Below, one piece after another: positions 56,749 to 64,000 of a stretch of 64,000 bases of DNA. Each line of letters begins with the position of its first letter. Position 1 is the first letter of the stretch. A program made the translations under genes and the position numbers. Source of the DNA: Ruminococcus sp. OA3. Its GTDB lineage: Bacteria; Bacillota; Clostridia; Lachnospirales; Lachnospiraceae. The stretch covers positions 3,906,001 to 3,970,000 of the forward strand of contig NZ_JAKNTO010000001.1 in NCBI RefSeq assembly GCF_022440845.1. Direction: 5' to 3'. Below the pieces are notes generated by a model, which saw only the letters and a program-made list of their open reading frames with translations, made no database searches and was not told where the DNA came from.

Positions 56749-58128
56749 TTAAACCCTGAGTTTAACCACCTTGTCAAGATTCCCCGCAAAATAGTCTTCC
56801 CGCCGTATTTTATATACGCCGTACCCCGTATCTGTATAGATCTTTCCGATGAAAAATTCTTCCGTCACGTTGATAATCCGGAAGGAAATATTGCGCACAT
56901 CCTCGAACAGTTCCCGACTGTCCCCAGTCTTTAAGTCATGCTCCAGTATGTTCGCCGTCGTCTCATCTATATACTCGCAATACAAAATCTTCGACTCATC
57001 ATAAATGCCGAGTGCTAAGCTGCCCGTCTCCCAGGCAAGCGTACCACCGTGTTCAATGTTGAAAAGAGGGGTTTTTTCATTCTTCGCCAGATCCCACAGG
57101 AAATATTCGCCGCTCTCATGATCCCAATCCGGTTCACTGACCAGATAAGATTGTTCGTAGCTTCCCAACACTATATATTTGGAAAGTGTCTCGACCAGAT
57201 ACCCCTCCTCATCAAATGTCATGGTCAATGGCGTTTCTTCCAGAAGTGTTTCACTCGAATCCTTGATATTGTACTTGATATACTCATCTTTCTGATCGCT
57301 GTGAGCCGGATACCATTTGCCCTGATACTCCAGATAGCGCTCCATCGAATCCTCCGTATGGATTTCTCCGCGGAACATTCCGGAAGCATACGCTTCTTCA
57401 AATTCCTTTTCCGATAACTGCTCAATTTCCGATACTGTTTTCTTAAAAAACAAGGCGTCCTCCGAGATTCCTTGGAGTTCATACACGGTCGAGTCCGTGG
57501 TCTTTTCATTGACCTCCGACACCGCTCCATCCACCATATCGATCAGCAGATACTGTATGCAGTTTTGCGTCTGTGAGGAATCCCCTTCTCCCTCGATCCA
57601 TGTATAATCTGCCCCGACAACCGCCCGACCGGCGCTGTAATAAATATCCCCAAGCGATGAAAGATACCAGGAACCGCTTTTCCAGTCCCCAATGTCGAGT
57701 CTGGCGATCACTTTCTGATTTTTTCCGGTGACATCCATGCGGATCAGTTCGTATGTGTTTTTATCATCATTTCGCTTAAACAAACAGATGCCGTCCTGAT
57801 AATATGCGATGCCATGTACCGCCGTCCAGTCACGGTACCATGCCGTACATTTCTCGTTTAAATGCAGACAATTTGCCTTGTCACACAACGCATACGACTC
57901 TTCTGCCCCAAGATCATAGTATCGGATGACATTGTCCCTGGCATACAGCATCCCATAATCATTGACCGAATAGGATTCTCCCCATCCATCTGCGCCGTAG
58001 ACAACCGCATCTTCGTTTGTTTGTGAAAGCTTTATTTCTGCAGGCATGCTGCGTGTTCTGACGCCAAAGAACAGAAAGGCCGCCAGAGCAGCCAGAATGA
58101 TAAGGGGAAGTATGTATTTTCTTTTCAT
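56749..58128 (-). CDS. membrane-anchored extracellular protein of unknown function
   Basis: About 459 residues. It has an uncleaved N-terminal helix (KYILPLIILAALAAFLFFG) and a long extracellular part with repeated 'xxYYxDGIxxxKRNDxxxY' type strands suggesting a beta propeller. A cysteine motif YALCDKANCLHLNEKCTAWY occurs near residue 90, a pattern I associate with surface proteins of Lachnospiraceae beside ABC exporters. No catalytic motif is seen. The start is uncertain: ATGs at 58140 and 58128 are both possible and neither has a strong site. It may sense or bind the secreted protein encoded upstream. Confidence 0.7.
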   Translation of the reverse strand: MKRKYILPLIILAALAAFLFFGVRTRSMPAEIKLSQTNEDAVVYGADGWGESYSVNDYGMLYARDNVIRYYDLGAEESYALCDKANCLHLNEKCTAWYRDWTAVHGIAYYQDGICLFKRNDDKNTYELIRMDVTGKNQKVIARLDIGDWKSGSWYLSSLGDIYYSAGRAVVGADYTWIEGEGDSSQTQNCIQYLLIDMVDGAVSEVNEKTTDSTVYELQGISEDALFFKKTVSEIEQLSEKEFEEAYASGMFRGEIHTEDSMERYLEYQGKWYPAHSDQKDEYIKYNIKDSSETLLEETPLTMTFDEEGYLVETLSKYIVLGSYEQSYLVSEPDWDHESGEYFLWDLAKNEKTPLFNIEHGGTLAWETGSLALGIYDESKILYCEYIDETTANILEHDLKTGDSRELFEDVRNISFRIINVTEEFFIGKIYTDTGYGVYKIRREDYFAGNLDKVVKLRV

Positions 58129-58153
58129 AATAATCACCATTTTAAAACTCAAT

Positions 58154-58186
58154 ATCGCTACCCGGCTATAAGCACTGGGTAGCGAT
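58154..58186 (-). terminator. hairpin after the secreted-protein gene (attenuator)
   Basis: ATCGCTACCC/GGGTAGCGAT is a perfect 10-bp stem with a 13-nt loop, 8 nt after the secreted-protein stop, followed by ATTGAGTTTT on the minus strand. It would give more transcript for the secreted protein than for the ABC genes behind it. Confidence 0.65.
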
Positions 58187-58193
58187 CATCATT

Positions 58194-58664
58194 TTATGCA
58201 CTTGTAGCAATACTTGTACTTCCGCCATTGCAGGAAAATGCATGTGTTCCGGAAACAGCAGAAATATTATACAAATACGTTTGTGCTTTAGAATAGCTGC
58301 CACTTGCACCTGTCTTTGAACCACTACCACCAAGAGTATTGCCACCGCCTCCACTCAAAGCGACTTGTGCTCTAGCGGTTAGGCTCTTTGTATATCCATT
58401 TACTCTCGCTTTATCTGTAGCCGTCCCACCATAATAATATGATACGCTAAAAGATGTACTTACAATTGCATTTTTTCCAGCTCTAGACGTGTGTGCTGAA
58501 ACACTATATCTGTTTTTTCCGTTATCTGTTACAGTTTTACTGAGATCTGATCTTGGCTGAACAGCACCTGCTTGTGCATTATTTCCCTCTGCAAAAACTG
58601 CCACAGGTGTAATCATTGTGATAATCATACAGAATGTGACAAATAAATTTCTAAAACGTTTCAT
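58194..58664 (-). CDS. secreted Gly/Ser/Ala-rich protein, possible bacteriocin-type product
   Basis: The 156-residue protein has a clear signal peptide (residues 1-25, ending VFAEG) and a mature part rich in Ser, Gly, Ala, Thr and Tyr, including SFSVSYYYGGTATDK and LSGGGGNTLGGSGSK. There are no recognisable catalytic residues and only one Cys near the C-terminus. It stands first in a unit with a membrane-anchored protein and an ABC exporter, separated by a hairpin, as structural genes of bacteriocins (for example the lactococcin 972 type) often do. Sequence similarity to a known bacteriocin is not established. It has an AGGAGAAG site. Confidence 0.7.
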   Translation of the reverse strand: MKRFRNLFVTFCMIITMITPVAVFAEGNNAQAGAVQPRSDLSKTVTDNGKNRYSVSAHTSRAGKNAIVSTSFSVSYYYGGTATDKARVNGYTKSLTARAQVALSGGGGNTLGGSGSKTGASGSYSKAQTYLYNISAVSGTHAFSCNGGSTSIATSA

Positions 58665-58908
58665 AAGCTTCTCCTTTCATACCTGTAATAACCAGTGTTC
58701 TTTGTGACATGATTTTAGCCTTTGACTTCCGCCCACCTTCACTTAATTCTCATTGGAACCTCCCCCCCTTCATTGTTTGCTTAACGTTTCCACCTGCAAA
58801 TATTAATATCGAACAAATAATTCATTTCCTTCACATACAATAACATAATTTTTCAGTATTTTTCCATTTTGTCCGTTATCTTTTATTTATTGACTTATTA
58901 TTCACTCA
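58665..58908. other. AT-rich leader upstream of the secreted-protein gene
   Basis: The gap holds a 4-codon frame (ATG at 58753, stop at 58739, encoding M-R-I-K) with an unusually strong GGGGGGAGG site 5 nt before it, which could be a leader peptide or the remains of a gene start. I see no clear promoter. Confidence 0.35.
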
Positions 58909-59035
58909 TCAAAAGCATAAAATATTATTTAATGAAAAATCCTTCTGCAAAAGCGCATATCCGATCTCCGCCAGCCCGGTCATAAGCCCTGGATTCAGAT
59001 AAATGTTCTATTTCTCTGAACAGCATTCACTGTAC
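58909..59035 (-). pseudogene. remnant of a second lanM (C-terminal end plus internal scrap)
   Basis: From 59001 to the TGA at 58909 a 30-codon frame without start reads YLNPGLMTGLAEIGYALLQK and then diverges. It matches the end of the intact LanM (YLNPGFMTGLSGIGYALLCK) at about 17 of 21 positions with many silent differences. Directly upstream, 58994-59035 matches an internal part of lanM (60658-60699) at 38 of 42 bases. It is the debris of a diverged lanM copy joined to the 3' end of the peptidoglycan-binding gene. Confidence 0.75.
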
Positions 59036-59264
59036 CCTGTCCATAGCTTCCATCCGCGCCGCCCGTTTGTGTTATATAACGTCTCGTCGTACTATTATAA
59101 TTAAGCATCATAACCTGAATTGCCTTGGCATATCTTGACGTATAGGAAGACGAGCTCAGCATCGGAAATCCCGACATCTCTGCGGCAGATACAGGAATCA
59201 CGTTTCCTATTACAAGTATGCTAATCAATAAAAACGCTCCTATTTTTTTCTTCATTTGCTTCAT
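58995..59264 (-). CDS. secreted peptidoglycan-binding-like protein, truncated
   Basis: The 89-residue protein from the ATG at 59264 (AAGGAGGAG site) has a signal peptide (residues 1-28, ending PVSAA) and a peptidoglycan-binding type 1 domain: YAKAIQVMMLNYNS and GGADGSYGQGTVNAVQ, the usual 'DGxxGxxTxxAVxxFQ' motif. After AVQ the normal FQ helix is missing. The last residues (RNRTFI) come out of frame from lanM-derived DNA and end at a stop there. The open frame continues upstream to 59381 without similarity. The protein is probably non-functional or newly shortened. Confidence 0.7.
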   Translation of the reverse strand: MKQMKKKIGAFLLISILVIGNVIPVSAAEMSGFPMLSSSSYTSRYAKAIQVMMLNYNSTTRRYITQTGGADGSYGQGTVNAVQRNRTFI

Positions 59265-59418
59265 ACTTCTCCTCCTTGCCTTATACACTGATTGTGATGA
59301 GCTGTCACAGACAACGAAAATCTCAATCATTACTTTCATTGTTTGTACACACCCTATCATATAAATATCATCCTTTTTCATTTTGTCTTTTTTCTTTGTT
59401 TTTATATCTTTTATCCTT

Positions 59419-62337
59419 TCAGCAGAGACACATTACGTCAGGCAGAGAATGAATATCTTTACACAGAAGTGCATATCCAATCCCTGAGAGGCCCGTCATA
59501 AAACCCGGATTAAGATAATCTTCAAGTGACAAACAGAATATATTGCATGTACTGTAATACTTTTCCTGTCTCCCAACGGACGCATACCTCAGAATTTCCT
59601 GAATCCCCATATTCCCATGGCACAGGCACTCAGATGCTTTATAAGTTTCCTGTGTTTTTTTTAGAGCCTGAGGCAATAATAGTTGTTCCGCAGACAAGTC
59701 CATGATTTTTCTGATCGTAAGCCGCGCCGCCAGAATCCCGGGAGCTCCATGGCACCACGCCGATGTGTCCTGTGTTCCCTCCTTATTGTTGCGCAGATCC
59801 TTCCAGTTTCCCGACTCTTCATCATACAGCAAATTTTCATACTTGATTGCATTTACCACGACCTGATGATAGCGCTTATTCTTCGTCATCTTCCACAGTC
59901 TGGCGAATGCCAATGCAATGCCGCAGCAGCCATGAGCCATCCCAGCCAACGGATATGCCTGTCCTTCCGTCAGCCAGCCAATTCCCTCATCTGTCAAAAC
60001 AGCTGTTTCGATCAGAAGTTCCGCCGCTTGCATTGCGGCATCCAGATATCTGTTTTTCCCCGTCTGCTCATATAATGAAATCAACGCCAACATAACTCCG
60101 GCTTTTCCATCCAGCAGATCATTCTCTTTTACATTCTCCAGATGTCTGCATACGATCCTTCCATGCCTGTCTGCATATTCCAGATACCTCTCATCCTTTT
60201 TAATACGGTATAAAAGGAGATATGTATACACAAAAGATGCCTCCCCGGTAAACAACCCCCACCGATGCCGCTGCCTCCTCTTCTTTTCATCTGACCATTC
60301 ATCCGTATAGCAAAACAGCTTTTTCGTCAGCTGCTTACATGCCTCCTGATATTTTTCACAAGGGTATTGACGATTTACAGCAGTCATAAATACCGCAATC
60401 CCGCAAATCCCACGATACAGGTACATATCCACCGGTTCCAGATATACCCGCCCTTCCCGTCCATATCCAATGCCAAACCAGGTGCCGTTTTCTCCCTCTT
60501 CATACCGGTTCTCCAACAGATGATCTGCGATTGCACAGGGCGTTGCCAATTCAGGCAGATTTAATCTCTTTTGCGGCTGCGCTGTGCCATCCCCGGGATT
60601 TTTGATTGCCGGTAAAAACGAAGTCAATATTACTTTCCGCTGCAGTGCAAGGTCTCTTTCAGATAAATGTTCTATTTTACTGAACAGCATTTCCTGTACG
60701 GAGTCTGTAAAATAACCTGAAATTTTCTCCCCGTTTCCCATGTATAAGATATTTCCCTGTACATAAAAAACAGGGATACACATTTGGTAAATGCTTTCCA
60801 TCTCATATTCTAAAATCCGGTATCGATGTTTTTCCTGACAGGAAAGATTTTGGTTCATACGCAGCAGCACCAGATAACGATGTTCCTTTTTCTGCATCAG
60901 CTCCGGAAAATTAGAGATATTCTGGTACATGACATATTCCTGTGTATGACGAAACAGATATCTGCTTTTTTGTTCAGCGACAGGATTGACAAGATTTTTA
61001 AATTCTTCCCGTCTCTCCATAATCGTCCTGTACGCCTCCGTAAACCCGGACAAAACCGATGAAATATACTGCCAATAATCAACGGTGTATCCATTTTGCA
61101 CCGGCAGAATATTTTTTGCAGACATCGCAGGATAATCGTACGCAACCTGCATATCTGACCGATGCCGATTTATGATCCGGGGCATTTTAAACGGAAATTT
61201 TTGTTCTTTTTGCTCTCCAAAAAGCCCGGCATTTACCGGTCGGTCCCATGCGTGATCCGGCAGTATCCCCGCATTCATAACCGTATCCCACAAGACCGAA
61301 GATTGACCTGAAGATCCCTTTAATGTCTTGCGATTAGGAAAAACCTCCAGGTCAATCAAGACCGGATATTCACCGTGAACCACCATGTTCTCATAGTGCA
61401 GATCAGAGATATGCAGCACATACGCCAGACACAGCTGCATTCCCATTCTCCGATAGAACCGCTCAACTTCTTCCTCCTGCTGACAGCTTTGAAACGTGAC
61501 TTCTGCCTCCCATCCGTAATCTGCGCAATCGATCAGAGCCCGGTGATAATGCTTTAGCCCGCAGCTTACGCAAAGCCAACGATTGATCCATTCAAAGTTC
61601 ACTGCTGACTTCAAGCTTCGCGGTTTATGATAAATCGTATACCCATTATCAAATCTAAGCTTTGCAACCGTCTGTCCCGGACAATGTTCATCCGACATTC
61701 CCAGCTGCATATCCACAACACTTTGAAATTCATGATCCCTGCATAATGTGTGAACAATCTCCCGATGATCCTTTTCCAAATGGCGCAAAATCTTATCGAT
61801 GTATATGGCCACTTTTTCTGTTTTCTCAAACATTACCGGCAGAATAGTTGGATACCGTTTTAAAAAAGCGGCCTGATATTCACTGCTTTTCAAATATCGT
61901 TCCAGATAATATTGATACTCCTCCTGCTCATCAGAGCCTTTCAGCTTTTTCTGGTTTTTGACATTATGCATATCCTGTATCAGACACCGCAGATAAATCC
62001 ACTGCAAATGCCGGATTAACTTATCCGATAACTGACCAATGATGTGTTCACTCAGCCCCCGGGATTCACACATGTCCGATATAGACTTTTGAGCGTGCTC
62101 AAAAAAATTTTGATAAACAGGTAAATACAGCGGTAAATCATCGGATATTGGGCATGGCTTATCTCTGTCCATAGTCATCCTGAACTCACCGTGATCCCGC
62201 TCCTTCATTTCCAGCAGGCGATGCAGCATGTCTGCAAGACAGGTATCCTGGCATATTGTTTCACACAATTCTCCGCTAAGAATTTTTTTTAAATATTCAT
62301 TTTCATTGATTGTTTTTTGTATAGTCTCAAATGTCAT
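59419..62337 (-). CDS. lanM: LanM, class II lanthipeptide synthetase
   Basis: The 972-residue two-domain enzyme dehydrates Ser/Thr of a precursor and then closes thioether rings. The N-terminal dehydratase has kinase-like motifs KPRSLKSAVNFEWIN, HISDLHYENMVVHG and VLIDLEVFPN. The C-terminal LanC-like cyclase (from about residue 620) has GMAHGCCGIALAFAR and the zinc ligands in SAWCHGAPG and CLCHGNMG. The length is typical. The start follows GAGGGG. It lies directly behind a 51-codon precursor candidate and a terminator. No lanT transporter is in the window. Confidence 0.95.
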   Translation of the reverse strand: MTFETIQKTINENEYLKKILSGELCETICQDTCLADMLHRLLEMKERDHGEFRMTMDRDKPCPISDDLPLYLPVYQNFFEHAQKSISDMCESRGLSEHIIGQLSDKLIRHLQWIYLRCLIQDMHNVKNQKKLKGSDEQEEYQYYLERYLKSSEYQAAFLKRYPTILPVMFEKTEKVAIYIDKILRHLEKDHREIVHTLCRDHEFQSVVDMQLGMSDEHCPGQTVAKLRFDNGYTIYHKPRSLKSAVNFEWINRWLCVSCGLKHYHRALIDCADYGWEAEVTFQSCQQEEEVERFYRRMGMQLCLAYVLHISDLHYENMVVHGEYPVLIDLEVFPNRKTLKGSSGQSSVLWDTVMNAGILPDHAWDRPVNAGLFGEQKEQKFPFKMPRIINRHRSDMQVAYDYPAMSAKNILPVQNGYTVDYWQYISSVLSGFTEAYRTIMERREEFKNLVNPVAEQKSRYLFRHTQEYVMYQNISNFPELMQKKEHRYLVLLRMNQNLSCQEKHRYRILEYEMESIYQMCIPVFYVQGNILYMGNGEKISGYFTDSVQEMLFSKIEHLSERDLALQRKVILTSFLPAIKNPGDGTAQPQKRLNLPELATPCAIADHLLENRYEEGENGTWFGIGYGREGRVYLEPVDMYLYRGICGIAVFMTAVNRQYPCEKYQEACKQLTKKLFCYTDEWSDEKKRRQRHRWGLFTGEASFVYTYLLLYRIKKDERYLEYADRHGRIVCRHLENVKENDLLDGKAGVMLALISLYEQTGKNRYLDAAMQAAELLIETAVLTDEGIGWLTEGQAYPLAGMAHGCCGIALAFARLWKMTKNKRYHQVVVNAIKYENLLYDEESGNWKDLRNNKEGTQDTSAWCHGAPGILAARLTIRKIMDLSAEQLLLPQALKKTQETYKASECLCHGNMGIQEILRYASVGRQEKYYSTCNIFCLSLEDYLNPGFMTGLSGIGYALLCKDIHSLPDVMCLC

Positions 62338-62360
62338 GTACTGATTCCCCTCAAAAAATA

Positions 62361-62387
62361 ACGGACAGAATTTTTCGTTCTGTCCGT
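62361..62387 (-). terminator. terminator/attenuator between precursor and lanM
   Basis: ACGGACAGAA/TTCTGTCCGT, a perfect 10-bp stem with a 7-nt loop, is followed by TTATTTTTTG on the minus strand. Leaky terminators between the precursor and lanM genes are common in lantibiotic operons and keep the peptide in excess of its enzyme. Confidence 0.85.
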
Positions 62388-62400
62388 CGCATTATATATG

Positions 62401-62556
62401 TCAGCAACAAAGAACACTTAAGAAGTTTCCTTGCTTGGTCCATAATAGTTCTATATCACCATCATAGTGTCCACTTATATTTTCTATGTTCTTAAACTCC
62501 AATAATATATCTCCTACACACTTGTCAAATTCCATTATCATCGCTTTATCTTCCAT
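62401..62556 (-). CDS. candidate lanthipeptide precursor peptide (LanA)
   Basis: A 51-codon gene overlaps the end of the kinase gene by 11 nt and has an AGAGG site. The peptide starts MEDKAMIMEFDKCVGDILLE, has an acidic helical leader and ends its leader with KNIENISG, like class II leaders that end in G-type sites. The proposed core is HYDGDIELLWTKQGNF followed by LSVLCC, with Thr, Ser and two terminal Cys able to form two rings. It stands immediately before a terminator and lanM. The core lacks the mersacidin CTLTxEC and the lacticin 481 SHxCxMN motifs, so the compound would be new. A signalling peptide is the alternative, but less likely. Confidence 0.75.
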   Translation of the reverse strand: MEDKAMIMEFDKCVGDILLEFKNIENISGHYDGDIELLWTKQGNFLSVLCC

Positions 62557-63901
62557 TTTTTTCCTCTTCAATTAACATATTTTTAAAAATAGTAACCGTA
62601 ACCTCAAACCTTTCTCCACTATTCTGAATTTTCATTTCACCCCCATATCGTTCCACAATCTGCATGACACTCTCAAGTCCAATCCCATGTATCTGCCGCT
62701 CACTTTTTGTCGTCTGATATTTGCCATCAATAATTCGGCGTTTTCCATAATATGAATTCGAAATCCGCAGAATAAAAATCTGGTTGACTGTGCGCATTTT
62801 GATATGAATCAAGCGCTTATCTCTCTCCATATTCTGCACTGCTTCTATTGCATTATCAAGAAGATTACCCAGCAGAATGCACATATCGTTCTGTTCCATT
62901 GGACAAAAATACACATCCATTTCCATGACAAATTCAATCCCTGACTGTTTCGCTGCATTCCTTTTATAGTCCAACATAAAATCAATGAATGGAATTCCTG
63001 TATAGGTGCAAACACTTTTCTGTTTTATCTGTTGATTAATGTCCCTTAGGTAAGTGAGCGCATCCTCAATATTTCCACTCTCCAGATACTCTGTCAATAA
63101 AATATTTTGCTGAACTGAATCATGAATCTGCCTTCTTTTTTCTCCATATAATTCATGGATGAGCCGATACTGTTTGCTGACCTGCTGATAATTCGCTGTC
63201 ATCATAATATTGTTATATCTCGCATTCGCATAAGCTGATATCATCCACATCAGCATCCCTACGCTGCCAAGAAATACCATAAAAAAAGTAACAAACACCA
63301 TATCATCACTGGATGGTATATTCCCCGATCGTTCAGCGTCAAACATCAGCAAATTGTAAAGCGCCGCTTCTGCCACCAGCGCAGCAACTGCAAAGCCATA
63401 ATGTCTTTTATGTCGGAATTCAACAAATGCTTTCCCTTTCCTCCAGCGATACAACGCCACAGACATCACAATCGTTCCTATTGTCGTTCCAATATGAATC
63501 CAATGCCATGGTTGCGTTTTTGCATTGTAATCAAAAAAAGTTATCTGTTCTGCCATGCAGCAACACTGAATAGCAAAGGCTTGTATTATCATTAAGCTCT
63601 GCCAGTAAAAAACACTCTGCACAAACGCCTGCAAAAGTCCAATGTCAAAAAAAATAAAAATTATCACAAAATAATATGCTTCTGTAATTGCATATTCTAT
63701 ATCTGCATATTTTCCAAAAAACGTATTCCCAATCTCTATCGTGAGCCAGAACCCCACCAACACGCCAAACATCACTTTCGCCGCCCAATGACTCCATCGC
63801 ATCTTACAGGGTTGGAATCCCAACTGAATTCCACAGCAGGTAGTAACGATGATCTCAAGAATCCTTAACATCTGGCCGCCACTGATCATGATCTGCTCCA
63901 A
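62546..63901 (-). CDS. GHKL sensor histidine kinase (AgrC-like)
   Basis: The 451-residue kinase has six or so membrane helices (residues 10-235), a helical dimerisation region with the likely phospho-His in RRQIHDSVQQNILL, and a GHKL ATPase domain with N-box LLGNLLDNAIEAVQN and G-box HGIGLESVMQIV. AgrC-type kinases usually sense peptides. Its start overlaps the end of the response-regulator gene and its end overlaps the precursor candidate, so it is likely to control the lanthipeptide, perhaps with that peptide as signal. Confidence 0.92.
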   Translation of the reverse strand: MEQIMISGGQMLRILEIIVTTCCGIQLGFQPCKMRWSHWAAKVMFGVLVGFWLTIEIGNTFFGKYADIEYAITEAYYFVIIFIFFDIGLLQAFVQSVFYWQSLMIIQAFAIQCCCMAEQITFFDYNAKTQPWHWIHIGTTIGTIVMSVALYRWRKGKAFVEFRHKRHYGFAVAALVAEAALYNLLMFDAERSGNIPSSDDMVFVTFFMVFLGSVGMLMWMISAYANARYNNIMMTANYQQVSKQYRLIHELYGEKRRQIHDSVQQNILLTEYLESGNIEDALTYLRDINQQIKQKSVCTYTGIPFIDFMLDYKRNAAKQSGIEFVMEMDVYFCPMEQNDMCILLGNLLDNAIEAVQNMERDKRLIHIKMRTVNQIFILRISNSYYGKRRIIDGKYQTTKSERQIHGIGLESVMQIVERYGGEMKIQNSGERFEVTVTIFKNMLIEEEKNGR

Positions 63902-64000
63902 TAACTGCTGATTGCCTGTTTGATTCCACGATACTGCGGAATACTGACCGGCAGCTTTTCTCCGCCGCGCATCACCACAAGCCGGTCTTTTAATTCCATC
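63886..64000 (-). CDS. LytTR response regulator, C-terminal end (cut by window edge)
   Basis: The last 37 residues (MELKDRLVVMRGGEKLPVSI, then PQYRGIKQAISSYW) fit the end of a LytTR DNA-binding domain. The stop overlaps the kinase start by 16 nt. With the AgrC-like kinase it forms a two-component system. The receiver domain lies beyond the window. Confidence 0.8.
   Translation of the reverse strand, partial: MELKDRLVVMRGGEKLPVSIPQYRGIKQAISSYWSRS

Noticed and set aside
59265-59381. Upstream extension of the peptidoglycan-binding gene
   Set aside because: The signal peptide and a strong ribosome binding site define the ATG at 59264; the extension has no similarity.
62401-62556. Reading the small gene as an AgrD-type signal peptide
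   Set aside because: There is no AgrB-type processing gene in view, and the position before lanM, the leader ending and the Cys-Cys terminus fit a lanthipeptide precursor better; the option is not fully excluded.

Overview
The window looks like the chromosome of an anaerobic, gut-type Firmicute, most likely Lachnospiraceae (Clostridia). The grounds are a Gram-positive style ethanolamine microcompartment operon, a bacterial V-type (Na+) ATPase operon in the clostridial/enterococcal gene order, many ribose/galactose-type ABC importers with lipoprotein binding proteins, strong GGAGG ribosome binding sites, and rho-independent terminators. No species is claimed. Almost everything is on the minus strand. 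The plus-strand genes are three: a DeoR regulator, a TIM-barrel isomerase and a LacI regulator.

Region 1 (1-12923) is an ethanolamine utilisation operon transcribed leftwards: eutG-S-P-A-B-C-L-K-E-M-T-D(PduL type)-J-small protein-N-H-Q. EutBC cleaves ethanolamine using adenosylcobalamin, supplied by EutT and maintained by EutA. EutE, EutG and the PduL-type EutD convert acetaldehyde to ethanol or acetyl-phosphate inside a shell of EutS/L/K/M/N. EutQ is cut by the left edge. No eutVW regulators are in the window. The operon is preceded by a 0.23-kb block of nested palindromes and contains a second palindromic element. Region 2 (13327-22033) is a nine-gene V-type ATPase operon with a strong promoter and a terminator; the rotor subunit carries Na+-ligand residues.

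Region 3 (22272-34900) holds a TauE/SafE-like permease and then two parallel modules, each with a lipoprotein binding protein, a double ABC ATPase, a permease and an unusual URO-D-superfamily enzyme. An AraC-type regulator gene lies between the modules. Four promoters (both binding proteins, the first URO-D gene and the araC gene itself) carry the same operator: two direct half-sites exactly 21 bp apart, with a -10 box 23 nt downstream in three of them. This is the best candidate for an undescribed catabolic regulon here. Region 4 (35021-42533) is an iron/phosphonate-type ABC importer with an alkaline-phosphatase-superfamily phosphodiesterase, a PHP phosphoesterase and MgtC, divergent from a DeoR regulator. 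Region 5 (42728-49742) is a sugar/inositol-type ABC importer with an Idh/MocA dehydrogenase, an AP-endonuclease-2-like isomerase and a LacI regulator with AT-rich palindromic operators.

Region 6 (49780-53645) carries an ArsR regulator, a ferredoxin-nitroreductase, a P-type ATPase of an unusual subtype, a DUF6110-like protein and a 26-residue membrane peptide. Region 7 (53846-64000) looks like a competition/bacteriocin island. It has an ABC exporter-type system downstream of a secreted Gly/Ser-rich protein, a truncated peptidoglycan-binding protein fused to a decayed lanM remnant, and a class II lanthipeptide locus (LytTR regulator, GHKL kinase, a 51-residue precursor candidate and LanM) running off the right edge.

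All readings were made by eye from the sequence. Functions rest on recognised motifs and family gene order, and no database search was run.
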